64,000 bases of DNA, from the NCBI RefSeq assembly GCF_021025955.1, contig NZ_JAJNCL010000018.1, positions 1 to 64,000 on the forward strand, read 5' to 3'. Positions 45,089 through 54,003 of this stretch are shown in pieces (the stretch's first letter is position 1; every line of letters begins with the position of its first letter). This DNA comes from Rhodococcus qingshengii. Its GTDB lineage: Bacteria > Actinomycetota > Actinomycetes > Mycobacteriales > Mycobacteriaceae. The notes beneath the pieces were generated by a model that was not told the origin of the DNA, ran no database searches, and saw nothing but the letters and a program-made list of their open reading frames with translations. Both the position numbers and the translations under genes were made by a program.

Positions 45089-46588
45089 ATGACACAGCAT
45101 GTCGACGTACTGATCATCGGCGCTGGCTTGTCCGGAATCGGCGCGGCTTGTCACCTCATTCGTGAGCAGACCGGAAGCACTTACGCGATCCTCGAGCGCC
45201 GCGAGAACATCGGTGGCACCTGGGACCTGTTCAAGTACCCAGGCATCCGTTCGGACTCCGACATGCTCACCTTCGGATTCGGTTTCCGTCCGTGGATCGG
45301 CACCAAGGTGCTCGCGGACGGCGCCAGCATCCGTGACTACGTGGAGGAAACCGCCAAGGAATACGGCGTCACCGATCACATCAACTTCGGCCGCAAGGTC
45401 GTGGCAATGGACTTCGATCGCGCGACTGCTCGGTGGACCGTGACCGTCCTGGTCGAGGCGACGGGTGAGACCGAGACGTGGACCGCGAACGTCCTCGTCG
45501 GCGCCTGTGGTTACTACAACTACGACAAGGGTTACCGCCCCACCTTCCCCGGTGAGGACGACTTCCGCGGTCGGATCGTGCACCCGCAGCACTGGCCGGA
45601 GGATCTCGATTACACCGGCAAGAAGGTAGTGGTCATCGGGTCCGGTGCCACCGCGATCACACTGATCCCGTCGATGGCTCCCACGGCCGGCCACGTCACC
45701 ATGCTGCAGCGCTCACCCACGTGGATCCAGGCGCTGCCCTCCGAGGACCCCGTTGCAGTGGGTCTCAAGTTCGCGCGCGTTCCCGACCAGATTGCGTACA
45801 AGATCGGTCGAGCCCGCAATATCGCGTTGCAACGCGCCAGCTTTCAGCTCTCACGCACCAACCCGAAGCTGGCGAAGAAGCTGTTCCTCGCACAGATCCG
45901 CTTGCAGCTCGGCAAGAACGTGGACCTGAGTCACTTCACCCCCAGCTACAACCCGTGGGATCAGCGCCTGTGTGTGGTTCCCAACGGGGACCTTTTCAAG
46001 GTGCTCAAGAGTGGAAAAGCCGACATCGTCACGGACCGTATCGCCGAGTTCACCAAGAAGGGGATCTTGACCGAGTCGGGCCGCGAACTCGAGGCCGACG
46101 TCATCGTCACGGCGACCGGCTTGAACGTGCAGATCCTGGGCGGGGCGAGCATGAGCATTGACGGCGAGCCGGTCAAGCTCAACAAGACCGTCGCTTACAA
46201 GAGCGTTCTCTACTCCGACATTCCGAACTTCCTGATGATCCTCGGCTACACCAACGCATCGTGGACGCTCAAGGCCGACCTGGCCGCGTCCTATTTGTGT
46301 CGCGTACTCAAGATCATGCGTAAGCGCGACTATACGACTTTCGAGGTTCACGCCGAACCCGAGGACTTCGCGGAAGAATCTCTCATGGGCGGAGCTCTGA
46401 CCTCGGGCTACATCCAGCGCGGCGACGGAGAAATGCCGCGTCAGGGTGCCCGCGGTGCGTGGAAAGTGGTCAACAATTACTACCGCGACCGCAAGCTGAT
46501 GCACGACGCCGAGATCGAAGACGGCGTGCTGCAGTTCAGCAAGGTCGATATGGCTGTCGTGCCTGATAACAAGGTCGCCAGCGCATAG
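45089..46588 (+). CDS. EthA/MymA-like Baeyer-Villiger flavoprotein monooxygenase
   Basis: 499 aa. FAD motif GAGLSG at residues 11-16, the family segment IGGTWDLFKYPGIRSDSDM, the BVMO fingerprint at residues 149-160 (FRGRIVHPQHWP) and a second GxGxxA motif (VIGSGATAI, near 182). This layout matches EthA-type class B monooxygenases, which oxidise ketones and activate thioamides. It is clearly distinct from the operon monooxygenase at 17262. Stand-alone gene with a long upstream region. Confidence 0.9.
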   Translation: MTQHVDVLIIGAGLSGIGAACHLIREQTGSTYAILERRENIGGTWDLFKYPGIRSDSDMLTFGFGFRPWIGTKVLADGASIRDYVEETAKEYGVTDHINFGRKVVAMDFDRATARWTVTVLVEATGETETWTANVLVGACGYYNYDKGYRPTFPGEDDFRGRIVHPQHWPEDLDYTGKKVVVIGSGATAITLIPSMAPTAGHVTMLQRSPTWIQALPSEDPVAVGLKFARVPDQIAYKIGRARNIALQRASFQLSRTNPKLAKKLFLAQIRLQLGKNVDLSHFTPSYNPWDQRLCVVPNGDLFKVLKSGKADIVTDRIAEFTKKGILTESGRELEADVIVTATGLNVQILGGASMSIDGEPVKLNKTVAYKSVLYSDIPNFLMILGYTNASWTLKADLAASYLCRVLKIMRKRDYTTFEVHAEPEDFAEESLMGGALTSGYIQRGDGEMPRQGARGAWKVVNNYYRDRKLMHDAEIEDGVLQFSKVDMAVVPDNKVASA

Positions 46589-46673
46589 TCGACTCCACCT
46601 GAGGCGAACCGGTCGCACCACTGGGGACGTCGGCGAATGGGCTGGAGATGTTGCGTCGACGTACCCGATCGCG

Positions 46674-47144
46674 TCACGGGGTTTGTGATCGGTGAGTTCG
46701 CTTCCGCATTCGTCGGTTGTGTACCACCACGGGAAGAACATAGGCAGCGACAATGATCGCGGCAAGCAGTCCGAGGTAGAGGTAGGGCCAGGTCCATCCC
46801 GCTGCTCGTATGGCCAGCAACGATCCGCCCATGATCAAGGGCATCCCGGCCCCGGCGAGCAGGTCGACGTCACGGGGCGACACGGGTGGGTTTCCGAGCA
46901 AGGGTACGCGGCTGTCAGAGTTTTCTCTGATCGTGCGCATCACTGATATGCAGTAGAGGGCGGCGCCGGCGATCGCGATCGCCGCGCCAAGTGCAACTTC
47001 GACGACGCCGGTTCTCGTGGACATCAATGCGTAGGCAAACACGCCCACCGTTCCCAATGTGACCGGTGCCGACTTCCAGATCGGCGTCGACGTATGGGTG
47101 TCGGCGGGAACACTCACCGAGCGCATCGGTTCGAGAGGCTCCAT
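46674..47144 (-). CDS. Four-helix membrane protein of unknown function
   Basis: 156 aa. Four hydrophobic helices (near residues 29-45, 48-70, 95-115 and 122-142) are separated by a basic loop, with a cytoplasmic Arg/Lys-rich tail. I do not recognise the family. It may start at an internal ATG at 47126. It is divergent from the LexA-like gene with only 107 bp between. Confidence 0.65.
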   Translation of the reverse strand: MEPLEPMRSVSVPADTHTSTPIWKSAPVTLGTVGVFAYALMSTRTGVVEVALGAAIAIAGAALYCISVMRTIRENSDSRVPLLGNPPVSPRDVDLLAGAGMPLIMGGSLLAIRAAGWTWPYLYLGLLAAIIVAAYVLPVVVHNRRMRKRTHRSQTP

Positions 47145-47238
47145 CAGCTCAGCGTGCCATGTGCTGCTCGGGAAACAAACTGCTTGTGCCGTTTCTGGCA
47201 GACTCCGGCTGCCTGGACTGGATGTCGGGACCCCTCAC

Positions 47239-47251
47239 TACGATTCTCGTC
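47239..47251 (+). promoter_or_regulatory. -10 element for leaderless lexA-like mRNA
   Basis: TACGAT (47239-47244) lies 7 nt before the GTG at 47252, the spacing seen for leaderless actinobacterial genes. No Shine-Dalgarno precedes the GTG. A weak -35 (TGGACT) lies 19 bp upstream. No SOS box was found. Confidence 0.5.
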
Positions 47252-47911
47252 GTGACCGATTACGACGATCTCGACATGTTCGGTGGCCTCGACGCCTCCT
47301 CCCTGCCGCTCCGCCAGCAGCAGATTCTGATGACCATCCGGGATCTCGTGGCTGCCAACGGGTGCACGCCGAGTACCAGGCAGATCGGAGACGCGGTTGG
47401 TCTGCGCTCGACCTCGACGGTGTCCAAGCACCTCAAGAGCCTTGAAGATAAGGGTTTCCTCCGCCGGGGAGCGGCCATGGCTCGGCAGTTAGACGTGCGG
47501 CCTTTCCTGGTGGGCGCGAAGGAACAGCCGTCGTCGAACACCGTGACGGTTCCGGTGGTCGGCGACATTGCCGCCGGCGCGCCGATCCTCGCGGAAGAGC
47601 ACACCGACGAGGTACTCGCGCTTCCTCGCGAGCTCGTCGGTTCCGGTACGGTGTTCGGTCTTCGGGTGCGTGGTGAGTCGATGGTCGACGCAGCTATCTG
47701 TGACGGTGACGTCGTCGTGGTGCGCCGCCAGGACGAGGCCCATTCCGGTGAGATCGTCGCCGCGATGATCGACGGGGAGGCCACCGTGAAGGTGCTCCGT
47801 CGCCGCGACGGCCACGTTTATCTCGAGCCTCGCAATCCCGCGTACAGCGTCATCGACGGCGACCGAGCGGCCATCTTGGGCAAGGTTGTTTCCGTGATGC
47901 GACGTATCTGA
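47252..47911 (+). CDS. lexA: LexA-family self-cleaving repressor (probable paralogue)
   Basis: 219 aa from a GTG at 47252. The N-terminal LexA winged helix (LPLRQQQILMTIRDLVAANG, then STRQIGDAVGLRSTSTVSKHL) is followed by a complete S24 domain: cleavage site Ala108-Gly109 (DIAAGAP), catalytic Ser143 (GESMVD) and Lys180 (ATVKVLRR). The N-terminus differs from the main actinobacterial LexA as I recall it (TERQRTVLEVIR and SSVAHQL), so this is probably a second LexA that may recognise another operator. It lacks an SOS box of its own, unlike autoregulated lexA. Alternative start: ATG at 47222. Confidence 0.85.
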   Translation: MTDYDDLDMFGGLDASSLPLRQQQILMTIRDLVAANGCTPSTRQIGDAVGLRSTSTVSKHLKSLEDKGFLRRGAAMARQLDVRPFLVGAKEQPSSNTVTVPVVGDIAAGAPILAEEHTDEVLALPRELVGSGTVFGLRVRGESMVDAAICDGDVVVVRRQDEAHSGEIVAAMIDGEATVKVLRRRDGHVYLEPRNPAYSVIDGDRAAILGKVVSVMRRI

Positions 47912-47981
47912 GGGGTGTCCGGTCTCAGCTACGGTTGGCGCGAAGACCGTCTAGAAGTTGATCGGTATGCGACGTGCTGAT

Positions 47982-49124
47982 TCAGCTCAGATGCGTTACC
48001 GCCCAGGCTACCTGGTCTCCACCTCGTCGCTTCGCCCGATACATCGCGTTGTCGGCATCGGCAAGAATCCGATCGATGGTTCCCGAAGCGTCCGGGATTG
48101 TCGAAGACAGCCACACGCTGGCTCCGACGCTCACGGAAATCGACTGTCGGCCGGCGGGGCGCGATATCGAGTGGTGGATGTTCACCACGGTTTGTTCGAT
48201 GCGACGTGGCTCGACAGGCATGAGAATCACGAACTCGTCGCCACCCGTCCGCGCAACCAATCCGACCTCTCCGACGACCGAGTTCAATCGTCGACCCACG
48301 GTCACCAGCATCCGATCGCCTTCTGCGTGACCCAGTTTGTCGTTGACGCTCTTGAACGAATCGACGTCGATTACTATCGCAAGGACTACGTGTCCCCGGA
48401 GTTCTTCGACATCGAACAGTTGGTGCCAGACGTTGTGCAGCCCACGCCGATTCAGAGCAGCGGTGAGCGGATCTCGCCAAGCGTGTCGCGCGTCGTCGGT
48501 CAAATACAGGACGAGAAAATGCACGGTCATCGCGGCTGATGCGATAACACACCCGATGACCAATCCGGTGGACACCGAAAGCGAGGAATCGGTATCCGGA
48601 TCGGTTACCGCCCGAATTGTCAGTAGTGCTACGACCAGCAGTGCGCCGGCGATCTGTGCCGTGACTATCCGGGGGCTGTGAAACACCGACGAATAGTTCG
48701 CGACGACCACGAACAGCACAGCACCGGTCAGTGCCAGGAAGCTCGCATGGATTCCGGCGAGCAGGATCAAGGACAAACAGATGTTGGTGAGCGCAATGAA
48801 GCGAACGGATTGTCGGTGGCTCGGCCAGGATCGTCCGAACGACCAACGAATCATGCAGTACAGCGCGATCACGCATGCTGTCCCAGCAGCGAGTCGTTCA
48901 GGGACTTCGGTCGCGCCGCCCTTCACGAATTGAGCCAGTACTGCGAGTGCGACGAACACAGCACACCAGAAGGTGACGACGACCCTGGCTGTCCCCAACA
49001 TCGATCGAGCAGCCAGAAACCTGGGGAACCACTCGCCGTCGTACGCAAGGGACCACCAGCGACGCAACAGTCCCGTTGTCTGACGGATATTCTGCCCCAA
49101 ACCCGCAGCGCCACTGACTCCCAT
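47982..49124 (-). CDS. Membrane-bound GGDEF diguanylate cyclase
   Basis: 380 aa. About six N-terminal helices (residues 45-205) form a membrane sensor module. The GGDEF domain follows, with the intact signature ARTGGDEFVIL near residue 300 and the substrate-contact DVDSFKSVNDKLGHAEGD near 250. The RxxD inhibitory I-site five residues before GGDEF is absent, so product inhibition is unlikely. It would make cyclic di-GMP in response to an envelope signal. No EAL domain. Confidence 0.92.
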   Translation of the reverse strand: MGVSGAAGLGQNIRQTTGLLRRWWSLAYDGEWFPRFLAARSMLGTARVVVTFWCAVFVALAVLAQFVKGGATEVPERLAAGTACVIALYCMIRWSFGRSWPSHRQSVRFIALTNICLSLILLAGIHASFLALTGAVLFVVVANYSSVFHSPRIVTAQIAGALLVVALLTIRAVTDPDTDSSLSVSTGLVIGCVIASAAMTVHFLVLYLTDDARHAWRDPLTAALNRRGLHNVWHQLFDVEELRGHVVLAIVIDVDSFKSVNDKLGHAEGDRMLVTVGRRLNSVVGEVGLVARTGGDEFVILMPVEPRRIEQTVVNIHHSISRPAGRQSISVSVGASVWLSSTIPDASGTIDRILADADNAMYRAKRRGGDQVAWAVTHLS

Positions 49125-49242
49125 GAAACCCCCTCCGAGATCCTGCGAAAATTCCCGGAGGCTTCTTCGTCAAGATTTGATCCCCGAACAAGGTACCCGA
49201 TAGTTGAAAGACGCATTAATGCATCGTGAGGCGTAGACAACT

Positions 49243-49707
49243 CTAGGGCGAGATCGGTTCGGTCAGGATCTTTCTGAGGGCTGGAAGATCCAGGGTTGCA
49301 GCAAGATCGGCAATCGTGACCCCCGACAATGATGCGCGCCAGGCTTTTTCGGCGTCAGCCATGACTTTGGCTATTCCGCAGGCGGAACGGCACTGCTCGG
49401 GTGGAGTGGCGAGGATTCCTTGCTGCCGAATCTCCGTGCACCGGAACGCAGGTTCGGTGCCGTCAATCGCCTGTACGACGTCGAGAACCGTGATGTTCTC
49501 GGGAGCTCGGGTGAGAACGTACCCGCCGTCTCGGCCCTCGGTCGGATTGACCAGACCGGCGTACGCGAGCGCTCGCAGATGCTTCGCCAGGTATGTCTTC
49601 GACACCCCGTGAAGTTCGGCGAGTCTGGCTGTGGGTACCGGCCCCTTGGACTGGCTCAGAACCACACAGCAGTGGAGTGACCACTCCACGCCTCCGGAAA
49701 GCCTCAT
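49243..49707 (-). CDS. Rrf2-family [2Fe-2S] regulator, RsrR-like
   Basis: 154 aa with the Rrf2 winged helix (ARLAELHGVSKTYLAKHLRALAYAGLV). The residues reported to bind the [2Fe-2S] cluster of Streptomyces RsrR, Glu8, His12, Cys90 and Cys110, occur at exactly the same numbers here (GVEWSLH; FRC; SAC), with an extra Cys106. In Streptomyces RsrR controls an NmrA-like gene next to it; here an NmrA-like gene lies directly upstream on the same strand behind a double palindrome. A redox-sensing repressor role is therefore well founded. Confidence 0.88.
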   Translation of the reverse strand: MRLSGGVEWSLHCCVVLSQSKGPVPTARLAELHGVSKTYLAKHLRALAYAGLVNPTEGRDGGYVLTRAPENITVLDVVQAIDGTEPAFRCTEIRQQGILATPPEQCRSACGIAKVMADAEKAWRASLSGVTIADLAATLDLPALRKILTEPISP

Positions 49708-49768
49708 GATTGGACTCTATCGACGCCGCGGAAAGCGGTGCGGATCGGACATCGGTCGAGGGTGTACG

Positions 49769-50519
49769 TCAGGCCTTCTCGGCAAGCCACGCGTCGTATG
49801 TTGTCGGCGCAATCCATGCATCTGCACCGGGCGTCGGGGTAAGTGCCGAGTTGTCGAGTTTCGCGCCGAAGTAGCCGGCCTCGGGATCGGAGATCACCGA
49901 ACGGTTGTCGCCGGTGACGATGAACAGGCGCCGGACCAGTTCGTCGATGTCCAGCGGTTCGGGCCCGGCAATCTCGACCGTGCCGTTTTGCGGCGCGGCG
50001 GTCACTACCTCGGCGACGTGGGACACGACGTCTCGAGACGCGATGGGTTGCAGATGTCCCGGCGTTGCGTGGACGGCGCCGTCGGTGGTTCCCGCGTCGG
50101 CGATTCCGGCGACGAACTCGAAGAACTGGGTCGGGCGGACGATCGCGTTAGGGGATCGGGCCGGCTTTGACCAGGTCTTCCTGGGTGACCTTGGCTCGCA
50201 TGTACCCGGAATCGGGCAGTCGATCGGCACCCACGATGGACAGAATGACGTGGTGCCCGACGCCTGCCTTCACTTCGGCGGCGAGGATGTGGCCGGTTCC
50301 GTCACGGAACAAGGCCAAGACGTCCTCGTCCGACCAGGACGGGGAATTGGTCAGATCCACGACGACGTCGGCGCCCTCGACGGCTTCGGCGATACCCATG
50401 CTGGTGGTGACGTCGATCCCGTCGGCGCGACCGAGTGCCTTCACGTCGTGCTCGGCGTCAGCGAGCCCCGCGGCGACCTGGCTTCCGATGAGCCCGCTCC
50501 CGAAGATGACGATCTTCAT
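49769..50519 (-). pseudogene. NmrA-like NAD(P)-binding protein, split by a frameshift
   Basis: The 5' part from the ATG at 50519 (MKIVIFGSGLIGSQVA, Rossmann fold) runs in one frame to a TAA at 50148. The 3' part continues in another frame (IVRPTQFFEFVAGIADAG... to 49769). The junction lies at the short C-run near 50150 (GATCCCCTAACG), and joining the frames restores a continuous NmrA/SDR-like protein of about 250 aa with the expected KAGPIP..IVRPTQ sequence. It is either a recent 1-nt indel or a base error. It is the likely target of the RsrR-like regulator encoded just downstream. Confidence 0.75.
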
Positions 50520-50531
50520 GATGTTCTCCTT

Positions 50532-50579
50532 ACTTGGATAAGTCATGTCCAAGTATGCTCGGACACAACTTATCCAAGT
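50532..50579. promoter_or_regulatory. Paired palindromic operators of the RsrR-like regulator
   Basis: Site 1 (50532-50554) is ACTTGGA-N9-TCCAAGT. Site 2 (50557-50579), read on the other strand, matches it at 18 of 23 positions (ACTTGGATAAGT then GTGTCCGAG). They end 13 bp before the NmrA-like start. Half-sites resemble the reported RsrR motif AACTCGGAC. Confidence 0.7.
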
Positions 50580-50593
50580 CAAGAGTTGTCCGG

Positions 50594-51490
50594 TCAGCCG
50601 AAGAGTTCGGCGGCCAGTGCTTCGTAGGTCGCGAGCGGATCACCTTCGGCGGGAAGTGCTTGGATTGCAACGTGATCGGCGCCTGCTGCGACATGCTCGC
50701 GAAGCCGATCCGCGATGGACTTCGCGGTACCGCGCGCAACCAGAGCGTCGATGACGCGATCGTTTCCCTCGTTGGCCAACTCTTCGGGTGCAAAACCGAG
50801 GCGCTCGAGATTGCTCGTGTAGTTGCGCAAATACAGATAGGGGTTGGCGACGGCGGGACGTCCGATTGCTCTGGCCTTCTCCGGATCGGTTTCCAGAACA
50901 ACCTTGTGCTCAGGAGCAAGGATCTTCGAGGGTCCGAGGATTTCCCGAGCTTCGGCCGTGTGTTCGGGGGTGGTCAGGTACGGATGCGCGCCGGCGGCGC
51001 GATCGGCGGACAGTTTCAACACCTTCGGTCCCAGTGCGGCGAGGACGCGGCGAGATTCCGGGACCTGGGCCGCGTCGAGTTCGTCGAGGTAAGACACGAG
51101 CGAGGCGTACGGCTTGGTGTAGTCGCCGGTCGCCTCCGGATGTCCGACGCCTACGCCGAGGAGGAATCGACCTGGATGTGCGGCTTCGAGTCGGTGATAG
51201 GACTCCGCCACCTCAGCCGCAGGTGAGGACCAGATGTTGACGATTCCGGTTGCCACGGTGATGTGCTCGGTCGCATCGAGGAGTTTCTCGGCGATCCGTA
51301 GATCGGCCCGCGGTGAGCCGCCGATCCAGATGGTGCCGAAACCGAGTTTCTCGATCGTTGTTCCCAGTTCGGGCGGCAAACCAGCCGCTCCTCGCCAGAT
51401 TCCGTAGGTGCCCAGGTCAGGTGTTTGCGTAGTCTCCGTCACAGCGGGTGCAACTCGGGCGCTGCCGGGATCTATTCCTTCTGCCGTCAT
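50594..51490 (-). CDS. LLM-class F420-dependent oxidoreductase
   Basis: 298 aa. A luciferase-like TIM barrel: LGFGTIWIGGSPRADL near 48, TVATGIVNIWSSPAAEVAESYHRLEAAHPGRFLLGVGVGHPEAT near 80-120 and the C-terminal ADRLREHVAAGADHVAIQ. This is the F420-type motif order common in mycobacteria and rhodococci. Its ATG overlaps the stop of the GYD gene, so both are co-translated. Substrate unknown. Confidence 0.88.
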   Translation of the reverse strand: MTAEGIDPGSARVAPAVTETTQTPDLGTYGIWRGAAGLPPELGTTIEKLGFGTIWIGGSPRADLRIAEKLLDATEHITVATGIVNIWSSPAAEVAESYHRLEAAHPGRFLLGVGVGHPEATGDYTKPYASLVSYLDELDAAQVPESRRVLAALGPKVLKLSADRAAGAHPYLTTPEHTAEAREILGPSKILAPEHKVVLETDPEKARAIGRPAVANPYLYLRNYTSNLERLGFAPEELANEGNDRVIDALVARGTAKSIADRLREHVAAGADHVAIQALPAEGDPLATYEALAAELFG

Positions 51491-51807
51491 TTACCCGGCG
51501 CACGGTAGTCGGTCGGCCGCTTGACTGCCTCGTCGATCTGCTCCGGCGTGAGCAGTGTGATCGACTCGGAGCGGGCTGCACCTGCGGCAGCCGTGCGAAT
51601 GCTCAATGCGGCGGCCGCGACGTCGTCCGGCAGGTTGCCGATGACGAACATGTCATGTACACCGAGTGCGAAGTGGCAGGATTCGACTGTGCCGCCGATG
51701 CTTTCGACCATTCGGGTTAACGCGTCGCGTCGCGCAGTGCCTCCCTCCTGCTGTAGGCCGGCGGCACCGGAGGGCGAGTATGTCACTTGCCAGAGGTATT
51801 TCGGCAT
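51487..51807 (-). CDS. GYD-domain protein
   Basis: 106 aa from the ATG at 51807, with AAGGAGTG upstream. MPKYLWQVTYSPSGAAGLQQEGG opens a ferredoxin-like GYD domain; the GYD motif itself is represented by FALGVHDMFVIGNLPD. The longer frame upstream is not coding. It overlaps the LLM oxidoreductase gene by 4 nt. Function of the family is unknown. Confidence 0.85.
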   Translation of the reverse strand: MPKYLWQVTYSPSGAAGLQQEGGTARRDALTRMVESIGGTVESCHFALGVHDMFVIGNLPDDVAAAALSIRTAAAGAARSESITLLTPEQIDEAVKRPTDYRAPGK

Positions 51808-51888
51808 TTCCACTCCTTGCTCGGGATGGGTACTTCGATCGTGTACCCGTAGGGCGCTCGGTGGCAATGGGTAGGGGACAATCACGGC

Positions 51889-52071
51889 ATGGTTGGAACT
51901 CCGGTGATCGTGACTATCGTGTCCGTGTGTGTAGGTTTTGTGATCTTCATGCTGGCTGCCAGCGGTGCACGCGGAAGATGGGACCGTCGCCTCGTGATCG
52001 CATTGTTCGTCGCCGCGGTGGTGTGCCTGACCGTCGTACCGGTATCCGTCGCGCTCAGTGCCGGAGTTTGA
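51889..52071 (+). CDS. Small two-helix membrane protein
   Basis: 60 aa. Two hydrophobic helices (about residues 5-24 and 35-57) are joined by a basic loop GARGRWDRR. It is divergent from the GYD gene. No recognised family. A weak GGGTAGGGG sequence precedes the start. Confidence 0.5.
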   Translation: MVGTPVIVTIVSVCVGFVIFMLAASGARGRWDRRLVIALFVAAVVCLTVVPVSVALSAGV

Positions 52072-52116
52072 AAACACGGAGTGTAAAAACACTCGAGTGC
52101 CGCTTAGTCTGAAGCG

Positions 52117-52932
52117 ATGGCAGATATTCGGGTAGGTATCTCCGGGTGGACGTATCCCGCGTGGCGCGGAGATTTCTATCCGAAAGGTCTTGCTCGCCGC
52201 AAAGAATTGTCTTATGCCGCAGAGAGATTGACGTCGATCGAGATCAACGGCTCGTTCTATGCGCTGCAGAAGCCGGAAAGCTACACCAAATGGCGCAGTG
52301 AAACTCCCGAAGATTTTGTGTTCGCTATCAAGGGCGGCCGGTACATCACGCACATGAAACGGCTGCTCGACGCCCGCGACGGACTCGCGAACTTCTTCGC
52401 CGCCGGGACGCTCGCCCTCGGGCCGAAGCTCGGGCCGATTCTGTGGCAACTACCTCCGACGTTGCCGTTCGAACCGCGGCGATTGGCGGACTTCTTCGAC
52501 GGTCTTCCCCGCACCACGCAGGCTGCAGCTGATCTGGCAGCTCAGCACGACGACAAGCTGACCGAAGAGAGAGTGTTCGCGCAGACTGAGCAGGACGAGC
52601 CGATCCGTTACGCGGTGGAGGCGCGGCACGCCAGCTTCGAGACCGACGAAGCCGTGGACTTGATGCGCGAGCACTACATCGGTTTTGTCGTTGCAGACAC
52701 CGCCGGCAGGTACCCCCGCATCACCACTCCGACGACCGACTTCGTCTATGTGCGGATGCACGGGGACAAGGAGCTGTATGCGAGTGGGTACACCGACGAA
52801 GCTCTGGACAAGTGGTCCAAGCGATTTCAGGCCTGGGCGGACGAGGGCCTCGACGTGTACGTCTACTTCGACAACGACATGAAAGGCTTTGCGCCGCATA
52901 ACGCAATGTCGTTGTTGAAGCGGCTGCACTGA
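52117..52932 (+). CDS. DUF72-family protein
   Basis: 271 aa. It has the DUF72 TIM-barrel hallmarks: GISGWTYPAWRGDFYP at the start, SIEINGSFYALQ near 47, FAIKGGRYITHMKRL near 72, and near the end DFVYVRMHGDKELY and VYVYFDNDMKGFAPHNA. No catalytic role is established for the family. Monocistronic with a short upstream gap. Confidence 0.92.
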   Translation: MADIRVGISGWTYPAWRGDFYPKGLARRKELSYAAERLTSIEINGSFYALQKPESYTKWRSETPEDFVFAIKGGRYITHMKRLLDARDGLANFFAAGTLALGPKLGPILWQLPPTLPFEPRRLADFFDGLPRTTQAAADLAAQHDDKLTEERVFAQTEQDEPIRYAVEARHASFETDEAVDLMREHYIGFVVADTAGRYPRITTPTTDFVYVRMHGDKELYASGYTDEALDKWSKRFQAWADEGLDVYVYFDNDMKGFAPHNAMSLLKRLH

Positions 52933-53002
52933 CGGAACGCCCAGCCTGTCGGTGGGCTGTGGCAGGCTTCCGCGCGAACGCGAAGACCGAGGAGATATCA
53001 GG

Positions 53003-53512
53003 ATGACGCCCGAACAGCGGACGCCCGAACAGAGCTGGCCGACAGCTTGGCCGAACGTGGCCCGTGACATCGCCGATGCCACCGCCGACGCACTGGTCGC
53101 GGTGCGGGCGGCAAATCGTGACGGATTGCTCGCCGCCGTCGAAGAACTGCGCGGGCTCTCCTTCGAGCAGGTCAGCTCAGTTCACGCGGCGATCGTGCGT
53201 GAATTGCTCGAGGACACGCATCCGGACGGCTTGTCCAGTGAGGACGTGCAGGATGCGCTGACTACCTGCGCCAAGTCCACGATCGTGTGGCTGCCGGATC
53301 TGGACGTTCAGGCGCTCGCTGCGGTCTACACCGGGGCGCTCGGGATCTCGGATCTGGAAGACGATTCGTTCCGCATCGGGCACGGCGCGTACCTGCGTTC
53401 GGCGGTCCTGGTCATCGGGAGCTTGTCGACCGGAGTGAAGAAAGCTCAGAGCGCGTACATCATTCGTGCAATCGGCGAAATCGCACGTGCACAGACCATC
53501 GAGATGCCCTGA
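53003..53512 (+). CDS. Conserved-looking hypothetical protein
   Basis: 169 aa from the ATG at 53003, with GAGGAGA at good spacing. Mostly alpha-helical and acidic, soluble, with no signal peptide or membrane segment. I do not recognise a family. It lies between DUF72 and the F420-type PPOX gene on the same strand. Confidence 0.7.
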   Translation: MTPEQRTPEQSWPTAWPNVARDIADATADALVAVRAANRDGLLAAVEELRGLSFEQVSSVHAAIVRELLEDTHPDGLSSEDVQDALTTCAKSTIVWLPDLDVQALAAVYTGALGISDLEDDSFRIGHGAYLRSAVLVIGSLSTGVKKAQSAYIIRAIGEIARAQTIEMP

Positions 53513-53545
53513 GCGTCAGTTCGTAAATCGAATTAGGCTGAGGTC

Positions 53546-54001
53546 ATGTCCAAGATCGCCAGCGCAGATCATGTGTCGTTTGCCGAGCTCCTCGAATTCG
53601 TCAGGCCGCGCCATCGGGCCACGTTCGTCACGGTGAAGAAATCCGGCGAGCTGCAGATCTCTCCGGTGACGTGTGGTGTCGACGACGAGGGTCGGATTGT
53701 CATCTCCACGTACCCGGAACGGGCCAAAGCGGCGAATGTTCGACGGACACCGGCGGTGTCTCTGTGTATCCACTCTGACGAGTGGAACGGTCCGTACGTC
53801 CAGGTGAACGGAACCGCGGAGTTGATCGATCTCCCGGATTCGGTGGAACCGTTGGTCGACTACTACCGATCCATCGCCGGTGATCATCCTGACTGGGACG
53901 AGTACCGCGAAGCCATGCGCAAGCAGGGCAAGAGCCTGATCCGCGTCACCGTCGACTCGTGGGGTCCAATCGCAACCGGCGGGTTTCCACCCGGACGTTG
54001 A
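53546..54001 (+). CDS. PPOX-class (F420-binding type) split-barrel protein
   Basis: 151 aa. The split beta-barrel sequence RHRATFVTVKKSGELQISPVTCGVDDEGRIVISTYPERAKAANVRRTP is that of Rv1155-like pyridoxamine-oxidase-family proteins that bind F420 or FMN, and YVQVNGTAELI follows. It probably reduces an unknown substrate. It ends convergently, 2 nt from the HxlR gene. Confidence 0.87.
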   Translation: MSKIASADHVSFAELLEFVRPRHRATFVTVKKSGELQISPVTCGVDDEGRIVISTYPERAKAANVRRTPAVSLCIHSDEWNGPYVQVNGTAELIDLPDSVEPLVDYYRSIAGDHPDWDEYREAMRKQGKSLIRVTVDSWGPIATGGFPPGR

Positions 54002-54003
54002 CG

